64,000 nt of DNA from NCBI RefSeq assembly GCF_019320115.1, contig NC_089581.1, forward strand, positions 14,189,925-14,253,924. Direction: 5' to 3'. Each line of letters starts with the position of its first letter. Position 1 is the stretch's first letter. Position numbers and translations under genes: made by a program. The notes below the pieces were generated by a model. The model was not told the DNA's origin. It searched no databases and worked only from the letters and a program-made list of their open reading frames with translations. Positions 24,801-35,653 of this stretch are shown piece after piece. This DNA is from Miscanthus floridulus. Lineage: Eukaryota; Streptophyta; Magnoliopsida; Poales; Poaceae.

Positions 24801-26453
24801 TGTTTACACCAAAATTTGGAAGGAGAGTCACAGGGACTCAAAAGCTCCCAAGATCATGTCATCAAGGAATCAATTGCATGCAGATCGGAACTAGCTGATT
24901 CAAATGCAGCACTAGAATCGACTTTCTTCAGGTAGCGCCAGCAGATAACGACAAAGGCTACGATCGGCGCTAGGACAAAGCATGTTGGACTCTACAAAAA
25001 GGAAAAGATTAGAGTCTAAGTTATCTTAAATTAGGAATGTTTTCTTTTAGGGCCAAAGATTATGATGAGTCGTGCTTAGATAGGAGTCATGCATAGGTCT
25101 CGAATATAAATATCAAACCCCGGCTATTGTAAAAAGACACACAATCAATCCAATACAAATTATTTACTTTTTTTTGGCTCTGGCCACCCCTTAGGAGTAG
25201 GAGTAGAGTAGATCTCGGTGAGTTCTTTAGCAAGTACGGCTGCATCAATCTGGTCAACCTCCACTGCTTGTCTATAAGTATCGTCATGGCTTATACTTCT
25301 GTTCGTACGGCTGCATCGATCCGGTCGACCTCCACTGCGACTCTAGTATAAGCTAGTTATCGACTCTTGTCTAGTTCAAGTATGGCTGCATCGATCTGGT
25401 CGACCTCCACTGCTCGAACTAGATTAAGGTCAAGTTATCGGCTCTATCTAAGGGTGGCGTTCTTTCGGATAGATTCATTAAGTTACCGATATTGCTTATT
25501 GCTTCCATTGTTTATTTAATTACAGCAATATCACTTCGCCCGATTGGGATTGATCTAGATCGGCCTTATATCTTGTTTAACCCATCGTTTGTTAATCTAA
25601 ATTGATCTAATATGTACTTTAAACGATGAGTTATGTTTTATCGGTTGTTTTATATCAATCTTGATCATGCATAGCGTGCGGTTAAGGCATGTCTGATCTT
25701 GAGTAGATCTATTGGCTACCAAAAAACGTTCCATAGCCCGTTATCATGGCATGTGTGATTCTATCTCACACCACACTATTAGCACCGTGGAGTGGGGATC
25801 GTTATTTGGTAGATTTGTTCCGGAGAGGGAATGACCTTAACTATGCGTTATGCCTAAATCGATTGTTTTAGCCGATATCGAGCGCTTTCACGAACAGTTC
25901 ACATTACGAGATCGTTGAAGTAGGGATAGGTTGAAAGATGTGTTAGCCCCATGATCTTATTATTGTATTATGACCTACATGATTCTGCCTCATGCCCCAC
26001 TGATATTAGTGATAAGTTAGGGTCGTCGAGTCTATTGTTGTTTCTACGGCCTGCATGATTCTGCCCCATGCCCCACTGCTCATAGCGATAGATGAGATCT
26101 AACAAGTTCATTAGATTTATCTTTATTAAATGGTTGAATGGTGATGAACTGTTTCTTTTATATAAAAGGGGTTCGGTTACTTGCAGTCATTGGCTTAGCA
26201 TAAATTAATCATTGTTGATATCCTTTTGCCATTGACCAACATTTGTCTGAATAATGATATTTCATCCTTAACGATAACCGATTCTTCTTACACAACCCCA
26301 TGAGCTTTAACTGATTTATTCTTATGAATATGCTGGAATTGACTATTTAGTCGATCTCCTTTCATATCAGCTCTTAGAGCCGTACATTCGGGGCTGTCTG
26401 GCAACACCGACACGTTCCGCCCTAAATTACTGATAAGCTTTCTCTCTTTATCA
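24801..26453 (+). repeat. 3' LTR of the Tat element
   Basis: Begins TGTTTACACC right after the polypurine tract and ends near TATCA. It is the same length (about 1653 bp) as the 5' LTR with scattered differences along it, so the element is not recent. Confidence 0.8.
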
Positions 26454-28090
26454 ATTAAAGGAGAGTTATAGGAACTCAAAAGCTCCCAAGATCATGTCAT
26501 CAAGGAATCAATTGCGTGCAGATCGGAACCAGCTGATTCGAATGCAACACTGGAATCGACTTTCTTCAGGTAGCGCCAGCAGATAACGACAAAGGCTACG
26601 ATCGGCGCCGGGACAAAGCATGTTGGACTCTACAAAAAGGAAAAGATTAAAGTCCAAGTTATCTTAAATTAGGAATGTTTTCTCTTAGGGCCAAAGATTG
26701 TGATGAGTCATGCTTAGATAGGAGTCATGCGTAGGTCCCGGGTATAAATATCAAACCCCGGCTATTGTAAAAAGATACACAATCAATCCAATATAAGCTA
26801 TTTACTTTTTTCAGCCCTGGCCACCCCTTAGGAGTAGAGTAGAGTAGATCTCGGCGAGTTCTTCAGCAAGTATGGCTACATCAATCTGGTCAACCTCCAC
26901 TGCTTATCTGTAAGTACCATCATGGCTTATACTTCTGTTCGTATGGCTGCATCGATCCGGTCGATCTCCACTGCGAATCTGGTATAAGCTAGTTATCGAC
27001 TCTTATCTAGTTCAAGTACGGCTGCATCGATCTGGTCGACCTCCACTGCTCAAACTAGATTAAGGTCAAGTTATTGGCTCTATCTAAGGTTGGTGTTCCT
27101 TCGGATAGATTCATTAAGTTACCGATATTGCTTATTGCTTTCATTATTTATTTAATTACAGCAATATCACTTTGCTCGATTAGGATTGATCTAGATCGGC
27201 CTTATATCTTGTTTAACCCATCGTTTGTTAATCTAAATTGATCTAATCTGTACTTTAAATGATAAGTTATGTTTTTATCGGCTGTTTTATATCAATCTTG
27301 ATCGTGCATAGCGTGCAGTTAAGGCATGTCTGATCTTGAGTAGATCTATTGGCTAGCGAAAATTATTCCATGGCCCGTTATCACGGCCTGTGTGATTCTA
27401 CCTCACACCCCAATGTTAGCACCGTGGAGTGGGGATCGTTATTTGGTAGATCTATTCTGAAGACGGCATGACCTTAATTGTGCGCTATGCCTGAATCGGT
27501 TGTTTAAGCCGATATCGAGCGCTTTCACGAACAGTTCACATTACAAGATCGTTGAAGTAGGGATAGGTTGAAAGATGTCTTAGCCTCATAATCTTATTAC
27601 TGTATTATGGCCTATAAGATTCTACCTCATGCTACACTGATATTAGTGATAAGTTAGGGTCGTCGAGTCTATTGTTGTTTCTACGGCCTGCATGATTCTG
27701 CCTCATGCCCCACTAGTCATAGCGATAGATGAGATCTAACATGTTCATTAGATTTATCTTTATTAAATGGTTGAATGGTGATGAACTATTTCTTTTATAT
27801 AAAAGGGGTTCGATTACTTGCAGTTATTGGCTTAGCATAAATTAATCATTGTTGACATCCTTTTACCATTGACCAATATTTGTCTAAATAATGATATTTC
27901 ATCCTTAATGATAATTAATTCTTCTTACACAACCCCATGAGCTTTAACTAATTTATTCTTATGAATATGCTGGAATCGACTATTTAGTCGATCTCCTTTC
28001 ATATTGGCTCTCAGAGCCACACATTCGGGACTGTCTAGCAACATCGGCACATTCCACCCTAAATTACTGATAAATTTTCTCTCCTTGTCA
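26454..28090 (+). repeat. additional Tat LTR joined head-to-tail to the 3' LTR
   Basis: A third LTR copy of the same family. It lacks the first dozen or so bases (starts around the AAAGGAGAG segment) and runs to TTGTCA at 28088-28090, where internal leader sequence follows. No host DNA separates it from the preceding LTR. Confidence 0.75.
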
Positions 28091-28368
28091 ATTGCAGGGT
28101 CAAATTGACTGGTACGTCTCAGGAGGAGCGCGCTTGATCGACCACTCCTGTGCTGAAGCTAGGCGGATCTCCAGCTTCATCGAGCGGACCTTTCCGGCTT
28201 GCTCGTGTGCCCTCAGCACAGGACAAAATTCCGTGTCGACACACGTTTCTGGCACGTCTAGTAGGACCCCACAATCGTCATGGCGGTTCACAACAACAAC
28301 GACATCCTTATGGTACATTATGAAGATCTACCTGATGGAGATAAAGGTGTCATCAGCAAAGCTATAGA
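28091..28368 (+). pseudogene. Tat leader and first codons of gag, truncated
   Basis: Matches 16062-16335 closely, including the gag start (ATGGCGGTTCAC at about 28280) and the DLPDGDKGVISKAIE segment. The match ends in a short repeated GCTATAGAAAAAT motif, after which unrelated sequence begins. It is the broken 5' end of a second Tat element. Confidence 0.75.
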
Positions 28369-28496
28369 AAAATAGCTTGCTATAGAAAAATGGCTTAATA
28401 GATATACACAGCTAGCATTTTTAATATTTAGCTATCTGTATGGATATTTATTCATGGTTTAAATCACTTCTGGCCTATTTTGATGAAGTAAATCCT

Positions 28497-29940
28497 AATT
28501 AGTATGCCAATCACTTTTTTTGGTCTTTTATGTTTTGATTGTACAATTGTATTGACTGCATAGCTTGCTGAACGTTGCAGCATTGCCTGCAAATATGCCC
28601 GTGTGAATTGGAAACTCTTGGCAGCTAAGAATACAGTTTAGGTTAAAATGTGACATTTGCTTGCATCATGACTGGAAATAGGTAGGAAAGCATTACCGGA
28701 CAAACATTTAATCTGGGTTAGTTACACATGCTTTTTAAGTAGTAGCGACAAGTTGCAGTTCAAACAAATAGTGTGTTTCACTTTCAAGATCATTTATGTT
28801 TCTATGGATTGACTTATTTCTGCTCCTTGTATTATATGTATCCTCTTGATTTTCTTGGCTGCATTCATTTAGCCTAAATAACAATAGTTTCCGCCTTTGG
28901 CTGTATTGTATTAGTACACAACGCTCCAGTGAGTTGTGTTCTATTTGTTTGTTTTTTATTTGGCAGTATAATACTGTAATCTCTATGGTCATAGGCGGAA
29001 ACTGTTCTTTATGGCTAGCACTACCAGATTTTCCTGTTAGTATGACAGTGACTTTTTTGGGTCTTGTATGTTTGATTGTGCAATTGTATTGACTGCATAG
29101 CTTGTCCAATCCTCACAGCATTTCCTGCAAATATGCCATGTGAATTGGAAATTTTAGGCAACAAAAAAGGGGGTTTATATTAAAATATGTTGTATTCTCT
29201 TACATCACAACTAGAAATTGGCGAGATAGCATTGCTGGACATGCCTTTTTAAGTAGTTATAGCAAGTTGCAGTACAAACAAATTATGTGCTCCACTTTTT
29301 AAGTCATTTATGACTGTATGGATTGACTTATTTCTAGTTCTGGTATATCTGTGACCAAGTGTATCTTGGCTGGATTCATTTAGACATAAAAATAGTCCCT
29401 GCCTTTGAATTTGTTGTATTAATACAGGGTCCAGTGAGTCGTGTTCTTTTTTAGTTATGGGCGGCTCAATTACAGTAGTTTTACAGGTTTGATGCAATAG
29501 ATAATTACTAGCAGTAGTGAATATCCTTGTTAGCATGCCACTCATAGTCACATCTTTTTAGGTCTTGTATGTTTGATTGTGCAATTGTTTGACTGCATGG
29601 GTAGTCGACTGATGCATCATTGCGTGGAAATATACCATGTGAATTGCAAAGTCTAGGCAACAAACAATACAATTACATCAAAATGTCAAGTGCCTGCTTG
29701 CATCATGACTGGAAATTGGCAGGAAAGTATTACGGGACCAAAATTTAATCTATGTTAGTCATACATGCTTTCTAAGTATCAACGGCAACTTGCGATTCAT
29801 TTTCTAGATCATTTATGGTTGTAAGGATTTACTTATTTCTATTAGCGGTATATAAGTATCCTCCTGATCATTTTGTCTGCATTTATTTAGCCATAAAGAA
29901 TAGGTCCTGCCTTTGACCTGACTGTAACAAATCCATATCT
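28497..29940 (+). repeat. three diverged tandem copies of a ~500-bp unit
   Basis: Units begin at about 28497, 29036 and 29530. Each contains in the same order TTTGATTGT(A/G)CAATTGT and TGACTGCAT, an ATATGCC...TGTGAATTGG segment, a CATCATGACTGGAAAT-like segment, a GATTGACTTATTTCT-like segment and TGCATTCATTTAG. Spacing of the shared TTTGATT anchor is 537 and 501 bp (28534, 29071, 29572). No gene is visible. The units may belong to the interior of the element that ends at 32838, but this is not shown. Confidence 0.7.
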
Positions 29941-30660
29941 ATGTCAGAACGAGGATGCGTTGGACTATCAAATTTGTTCTTTATATTTATATGGTTTGGT
30001 TGTCAGGTTGTCACATTACTATGCTCGGAACACATTTCATATCGCAATTACGTTCAGTTGAGTTCAATTTTAATGCCTAATTAATAAGTTCAGTTTAGAT
30101 CAATGTTTCATTGTTTAGTTCCTAAGCCTTTCATTTTTTTGGTTAGTTTCAGGTTCAAGTTCAATATTTTTTGGTTAAGTTTCTGGTTCAGTATAGTTAT
30201 TAGTTTAGTTTTTAGTTAATTCTAGTTTTGTTTGATTTAACTTTTTTAGATTGAGTTCATGTGTCAGAGTACCTAGACTTTAGTTTCAGTTTTAGTTACT
30301 TATCAGTTCAATTTTTAGTTTACTCTACTTTTATTTTAGTTAAGTTTTTTCGGTTAGAGTTGAGGTTTCAGAGTATCTAGACTTAGTTTCAGGTTCATTA
30401 CCGTTATTAGTTCAGATTTAATTAACTCTAATTGTTTTGGTTAAGTTTTTAAGTTGCAGTTCAGTTTGTTTTATTATGTCATCTTAATTGTATATTCAGT
30501 ATAAGTGTTGTATTTTCTCTCAATCTATAGTATAAGTTTCTTAAAAGTAGCTTCAGTATATATTCAGTAGAAGTTTCTCTCAATCTAATTTTAGTATATA
30601 TTTTGCACCTGCGGTTCTAGATTCTCTGTACTCTACTATTCTTCTCTCTATGTTTGTTAA
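29941..30660 (+). repeat. degenerate TTAGTT-rich simple sequence
   Basis: Dense, irregular repetition of TTTAGTT, GGTTCAG and TTAAGTTT blocks, most regular at 30040-30480. No coding frame is supported. It probably grew from the neighbouring transposon sequence. Confidence 0.5.
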
Positions 30661-31344
30661 CTGTGAGCATATATATGTTTGTTAAGCAGTTGTTGTTTGG
30701 TGGATCTATAGGGGTCTTCCAACCATTTGGCAGCAGTCAGCTGTTTTTTAGCTATTTTTGCCATCAGCTGCTGCTCTATGTTTGCTAAGCAGCTGTTGCT
30801 TTTTTTTTTTACCAAATCTCCCCTCTCCTCTCCTCTCATTTGTTTTGCCGATGATGAAATTGTCCAAGTCCATATATTATATAGAATATGAGCTGATGAT
30901 CAAGAACCTATGAGGAACTTGACATCATTAGCAGCCGCCCCTACATTACCTTCTTCTCTCTTCTCTGTTATGATGCCTTGATGCTCCAAGTTCATGATCA
31001 AATGATGATTGATATGTTTTTGAGGCCTCTACTACTGCTACTACTTATTTTTTTTTTATATTGTTGTTTTATAGGACCACTTTGGTTTATAGACCTTTTT
31101 AATTTCTTATGCATTCTCGCGTACCTAAAACACACTTTCTTGCATCTATTAGAACAAAGCATTGTCTTTGATTGGTGAGCTGGTGTGAGCAGTGAGCTGC
31201 CAATGCTGATGCTGCTTTGTAGACCCTCTTCTCCTAGTCCTACTATTTCTACTCTCCTGTTCTCTGCTCCTACTTCTTCTACTCCTCTCCTCTCCTGTCT
31301 CTCTACTATAATTGTTTTCCTTGACATAAATTTAAGAGAAGATA

Positions 31345-32085
31345 TGACCGAACCCCCTTCGTCGGATCTGTCAAATAATTATATATATGATCTGGGCTTC
31401 CAACCAGCATTGGAGAGGGCAAACCACCCATATCCAAGCATAGTAAGTAACATGTTTAAAGACACCTCTATAGATATTTTGTTCTGATATATATAATTCT
31501 TAAATATAGATAATTCATCCTATACCATGGTTCAGAGAGACACTCTCAAATTTTGAGGTTGATTTCCTCAATGTTGATACATTTCCTATAGATGATCGAA
31601 TCAAGCAATGTTGAATTGGCTTTTCTATTATCGCTAGGGCGGGTAACCAACAAGTTATGGTTTTATACATCGATAGGACGAGCAGCGGTCAACCTCATGA
31701 CATTACTACGTAAAAATATGTTGTGCAAGCATGTTTAAGGGCGCTTCAAAATATTGGGTACAATATTCCTATATACTCCTCCATGAGTATTGCTGCTTTG
31801 AATGTGGGCCTCCACTACGATATTGGACTGTTTTGTGCAAAGCTTGTTGAGGACAATATGAATGATGTGGTCAGTCTCATAACTTATATCCAGATTTATT
31901 GTTATGTCTATATATATGCATGGTTCTGATAACCATATTTTTTTCCAACACTTGCAGATTCAGGAGAACGACGTAACATACATAAGTTGTAGCTTTGAAG
32001 CCATTTTAAATCATGCCATGTATCACTTGGGTCGTTATAAATGGGAATATGGTGGCCCTGTTTCCACTTCAGAGGGAATCCAGGT
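31345..32085 (+). pseudogene. three-exon gene fragment near the CACTA end, product unknown
   Basis: ATG at 31345 (MTEPPSSDLSNNYIYDLGF) leads to a GTAAGT donor at 31441. The frame resumes after an AG near 31507 (IIHPIPWFRETLSNFEVDFL). It continues through two in-frame stops to VVQACLRALQNIGYNIPIYS and LVEDNMND, meets a GT near 31871, and resumes after TTGCAG near 31957 as IQENDVTYISCSFEAIL, ending at a GTAAAA donor at 32083. All three exons keep one frame across the proposed introns, which argues for a once real gene. I do not recognise the family. It is either an element gene or a captured host fragment. Confidence 0.5.
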
Positions 32086-32298
32086 AAAAATTCTTGTGAC
32101 TAGGAGTGAAGGTTCTCGACCAATGCTGATCATCGTCAGTAGACCCTATCTTATGAAGCAAAGGAGAGTGCACTAGTAAATATATTGCGCTACATCAGTG
32201 ACATTTTGGCATATGAAATGAATGATCTGCACTTCTCCGAGTACGTGGTACAATGTTAGAAAATTTAGAAAGTTAAATTATTGTTAGTGGTAATAATG

Positions 32299-32390
32299 AA
32301 CTGATCTAAATTATTATGGTTTGTAATGAATAAATTTAAATTATTATGTGTTTGTAATGAAGTAATTTAAATTATTATGGGTTTGTAATG
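32299..32390 (+). repeat. 3 x ~31-bp tandem repeat
   Basis: Three near-identical units built on TTTAAATTATTATG(G/T)GTTTGTAATGA, just inside the CACTA end. Confidence 0.7.
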
Positions 32391-32434
32391 CATATATCTT
32401 CTTATCAATTAGTTGTTGATATAATGTTCTTTTG

Positions 32435-32437
<3 letters not shown>

Positions 32438-32476
<39 letters not shown>
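32438..32476 (+). repeat. (AT)n microsatellite
   Basis: About 19 uninterrupted AT units, followed by a short interrupted ATGTATATATG tail. A polymorphic simple repeat. Confidence 0.9.
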
Positions 32477-32484
<8 letters not shown>

Positions 32485-32529
32485 GTTCTGGTCATATTTA
32501 AATTTTTAAATTTCCAATTTTTTAGTGTG

Positions 32530-32838
32530 AAAATGTACTATAAAGGTGGTTATAGAGTGAACTGCCCCTACAAATAGGATTTATAGGGGCGGCTGGTGTT
32601 ACAACCGCCCCTACAAATTATTTTTGTAGAGGCGACTGTTGTTAACAACCGCCCCTATAAATACAGTTGTAGGGACACCTGGTGACACCAGCCGTCTCTA
32701 TAAATCGATTTGTAGGGGTGGTCTAAGAACCACCCCTATAAATCAGCGATTTATAGCCACGCTTTGGTAGGGACGGCTGACCAAACCGCCCCTACAAATG
32801 TCCATGAGCCGCCCCTACAAAGCCTATCTGTATTAGTG
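32530..32838 (+). mobile_element. right terminus of a CACTA (En/Spm) transposon
   Basis: The sequence ends in TGTATTAGTG at 32838, the complement of a CACTA terminus. The preceding 290 bp carry about ten copies of a CCGCCCCTACAAA / TTTGTAGGGGCGG motif in both orientations, the subterminal repeats typical of this superfamily in grasses. I did not find the matching left terminus to the left; a single related GCCGCCCCTAC occurs at about 30936. Left end and length are therefore unknown. Confidence 0.8.
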
Positions 32839-33647
32839 TCTCTTTACCGCCCCGCATTTAAGTTTTTGCATTGTATCATATTTCGACGCTCCTTCTCGGA
32901 GCCTAAGATGGCGCCTAGCTAGGGGCGTCATGGCGTGGGATAGCCATTGAATCTATCCGGGTGCTTGCGATGCTTTTTTAAAACAAAAATGAACTTTTAC
33001 CAACCTAAATTCTTGTTTTTTTATAGAACGAAGTAGTCATTCCAAGAAAAAAAATGATGGGCTCTCATTGAGTGCAGTGTCAATTTTGCCCGATGCACAC
33101 ACGATCATATTGCAGTGTACATTCATCACGGTTTCATTTTTTTTTTGAGAAATTCACACTGTCAGATATAGCAGTACATGTTTTTGTTCACACTTAACTA
33201 GTTTCATTCAAGCCAATCTGTACATTACAATACGCGTGGCCTTCACTTCACATGTAAGGTCCAACTAATACCTCAGCGACGTTCTTTTGGCTGAGAGTAC
33301 GTACAATATATGATGCTTGGGTCGTGATTTCGACCATCACTATAACTATATAATCATCTACACACATCATAGTCATATATATAGGATATGTAATCTAATA
33401 TAAGTAGTAAATTCGTAGCTAGTCAAATATGCCATGCACGTGTGTGACATGTCGTGCGCGCGCGGTACACTGCTGCTAGCTATAGCACCACGAACCCACC
33501 AGCAAGAGCAGCCGTGCGTTTATCGCTTGTCTTCGATAGATATAGATGAAACAGTATCATGATCATGCGTACTGTGTGCTGCGATGGTTACGTTGGTGGA
33601 CGCGATCGGCCCGCACGCACGCCGGCACGATGCTGGGCCTGGCTTAA
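32839..33647. other. intergenic DNA 3' of the protease gene
   Basis: No gene, RNA or transposon end recognised. Includes the 3' flank of the minus-strand protease gene; no clear poly(A) signal could be singled out. Confidence 0.5.
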
Positions 33648-35110
33648 TTAGATGGGGTAGGACGGCAGCTTGGCGAGGCCGCAGACGCCCTCCCCGCGGA
33701 CGCCGCGGCGGATGCGGACGTAGCCGCCCTCGCCCCACGACGCGCCCCACGAGTTCTTCATCAGCCAGTACCTGCTGCCGTCGGCCGCCGTGCCGTACCC
33801 GACGGCGGTGATGGCGTGGTTGAGGTCCGTGCCGCACTCCCCGCCCAGCACGCCGCTGTCGTAGAACCGGAACGCGTGGTCCTCGCCGTTGATGGCCACG
33901 GACACGGGCTGGTTCGCCACAGCCGCCGCCAGCGCGGCCTCGTTGTTGCGCGGCACGTCCTCGTGGCCCCGGATGGAGGCCGCCCGCGCGGATGCGGCGG
34001 ACGAGCGGCACGACCCGTCCTCGCCCTGGTACGGGTACCCGGACTCCGAGGCCAGCCCGCCGCGGCGCTGGATGAACTGGAAGGCGTCGTCCATGAAGCC
34101 GCCCTCGCAGCCCTGGTCCTCGCCGTTGACGTCGCAGTCCACCAGCTCCTGCTCCGACAGCGACACCAGCCGCCCCGTCCGGATCTTGTTCAGCCCTTCC
34201 ACCGCCGCCACCGCCGAGAACGCCCAGCAGCAACCTGCGTGCACATGCAGCCTATGTTAGTGCATGCATGTAGTAGACTCTAGTCTTCTTCTAGTATAAG
34301 CTCCACTAGTCCAGTGTCCGTTCTGCTATTTACCTTTCCGTTTCGAGTTTTGACCGCACGCGTGCGCGCGCTATGAATTGAAAAGGCTAGCTAGATGGAG
34401 ACGTATCCACGCATGCACGGCACGACTGCAAAATCTGCACTCCACTAGTATCTTTTACCAACTACGTACTTGTCAGTATATTTTCATCAGCTATTTTTAA
34501 CCTAATAACGTTCATTTGTTTTTTCGTTTCAAATTAAATACTTGAGAATCAGTCACTAGTATTCAGTATGCATGCATCATGCATGTGTGCAGGTGTTTCG
34601 TTCGTTTTTTTTTTGACAGAAAGGTGTTTGGTTCGTACCACACTTTCCCTGGTCCTTGACGCCGGTGACGGCGCCCATCGCCCGCCAGTCCACGCTCTGC
34701 GCCGCGTCCGCCAGGCTGAAGTTCTCGTACTTGAACCGGCCGCCGCCGCCGCTCCCCGCAGCCGCCGGCGACGGGCGCGGCCGGAACCCGGTCCTGGCTG
34801 CCCGGAACTCCTCGTCGGTGAGGTCGGCGAACCTGTTGGTGGCCAGCCGGTGGCTGTGCTTCCCTGCAGCGTTAAACGAGTCAATGAACTCCGCGTTGGC
34901 CCGGAATATCTCCAGCCGCCGCGCCTTCTCCGCCTCGTCCTTGTACGTGCGCCCGTGATCCGCCATCCACTTCTCGTGCCGCGACGCCATCACGGTGGCG
35001 GCGGCCTCCTCCCCTCCGGCCAGCTCGCGAGCCGCGAGCGCACGAGGAGCGGCGGCGGTGCACACGCTGCCCACGACGAGAACGGTGAGGAGGAAACGTG
35101 ACGCCGACAT
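33648..35110 (-). CDS. papain-like cysteine protease, SAG39-type, two exons
   Basis: CDS is join of 35110-34639 and 34234-33648 (minus): 1059 nt, 352 residues plus TAA. The intron (404 bp) has GT/AG ends and splits a Gly codon just before the active site; the joined frame is exact. Residues 1-27 look like a signal peptide. An I29 propeptide follows at about 44-105 (ERFNIN-like EKARRLEIFRANAEFIDSFN, then TNRFADLTDEEF). The mature C1A domain begins near 137 (SVDWR). Catalytic residues are present: Gln154, Cys160 in GCCWAFS, His297 in LNHAITAVGYG, Asn318 in NSWGASWGEGGY. It has no C-terminal granulin domain, so it is SAG39-like, not RD21-like. Such enzymes degrade protein in the vacuole or secretory route, often in senescence. 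The start was chosen because it gives the signal peptide; the longer upstream frame has no ATG. Confidence 0.93.
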
Positions 35111-35220
35111 GTTTGCAGCAATTTTTTTCCCCAAGTGAATGGTCAAAGCAAGTGCGGCTGCTATGCACCCAGCAGCTTGGTGTGTACTTGGCACTGTGCA
35201 AATGTGCAATGCTAGTTTCT

Positions 35221-35229
35221 TTAGCTCAT
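35221..35229 (-). promoter_or_regulatory. two-codon upstream ORF in the protease 5' leader
   Basis: The minus strand has ATG AGC TAA about 110 bases upstream of the main ATG and just downstream of the expected transcription start. It is the only ATG I see in the leader. A minimal uORF can lower or condition translation, but no effect is shown here. Confidence 0.4.
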
Positions 35230-35280
35230 GTGACCTAGCTAGCTGCTGATGCTTGGCCAAATCCTGCAATGCAGGCAGGG

Positions 35281-35288
35281 TTTATATA
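35281..35288 (-). promoter_or_regulatory. TATA box of the protease gene
   Basis: The minus strand reads TATATAAA in a GC-poorer context, about 170 bases upstream of the start codon. A transcription start near 35250-35256 would give a leader of about 145 nt. Confidence 0.65.
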
Positions 35289-35289
35289 G

Positions 35290-35546
35290 CAGTTCAGGGA
35301 GCCGGAAAGGACCAGTGCAAAAAGTATATATAGTTAGGCATGGTTAACTGTTACTCTATCATTAGTGCTAGCAGGCGATATAGCCTAACAAATCATATCC
35401 ATGGAGGAATCATGACGACTGACGCGAAGAAAAGAGGCGTGGAGTAAGCTCCTACATGGACGGCCGTTGTCAATCACTCGTATTCTCTTTCACTCGTTCT
35501 CTTGAAAGGGTCCAAAATTCATGAGCATGCAAGGACATATCACTCT
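35290..35546. other. upstream region of the protease gene
   Basis: Promoter-side DNA with no further gene. No operator-like element can be named with confidence. Confidence 0.4.
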
Positions 35547-35653
35547 GTTCGTTTGGCTTATAAATCGTACTTTTTCATCCAACGAATATTATTTTTCTCT
35601 CACAACAAATCAGCCAACAATACTTTCAGTCATGGCTTATCAGCCAAGCGAAC
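35547..35653 (+). mobile_element. short MITE, GTTCG(T/C)TTGGCT type
   Basis: The ends are imperfect inverted repeats: GTTCGTTTGGCTTAT at the left and its counterpart GGCTTATCAGCCAAGCGAAC at the right (about 16 of 20 pairing). Length 107 bp, AT-rich centre. This end sequence is common in panicoid grass MITEs; no clear target duplication was found. It lies about 260 bp upstream of the protease TATA box. Confidence 0.6.

Larger units (their letters stand above)
14410..26453 (+). mobile_element. Ty3/gypsy retrotransposon, Tat lineage (RIRE2/Grande-like), both LTRs
   Basis: Order: LTR (14410-16061), leader, gag, protease, RT, RNase H, second RNase H, integrase, antisense ORF, polypurine tract, LTR (24801-26453). 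The second RNase H and the antisense ORF after pol are marks of the Tat lineage. The element is about 12 kb, inserted in the Sirevirus ORF at 14410. All ORFs carry stops or shifts. Its right side abuts another LTR of the same family, so a target duplication could not be found (the five bases before the left end are ATAGG). Confidence 0.85.

Noticed and set aside
28735..29551. Minus-strand ORFs of 100-124 codons in the tandem ~500-bp repeats
   Set aside because: They are related to each other only because the DNA is duplicated; stops interrupt the frame in each unit and no domain is seen.
28497..29940. CRISPR-like array
   Set aside because: Units are about 500 bp, diverged, and there are no short identical repeats with unique spacers; the genome is plant nuclear.
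33520..35101. Long overlapping open frames on both strands across the protease exons (for example 33816-34283 and 34568-35101 on the plus strand)
   Set aside because: They are by-products of GC-rich coding sequence; only the minus-strand frame shows protease domains and exact splicing.
35110..35269. N-terminal extension of the protease exon 1 frame up to 35269
   Set aside because: The first codon would be TTG, and the extension precedes a good signal peptide starting at the ATG at 35110, so it is leader.
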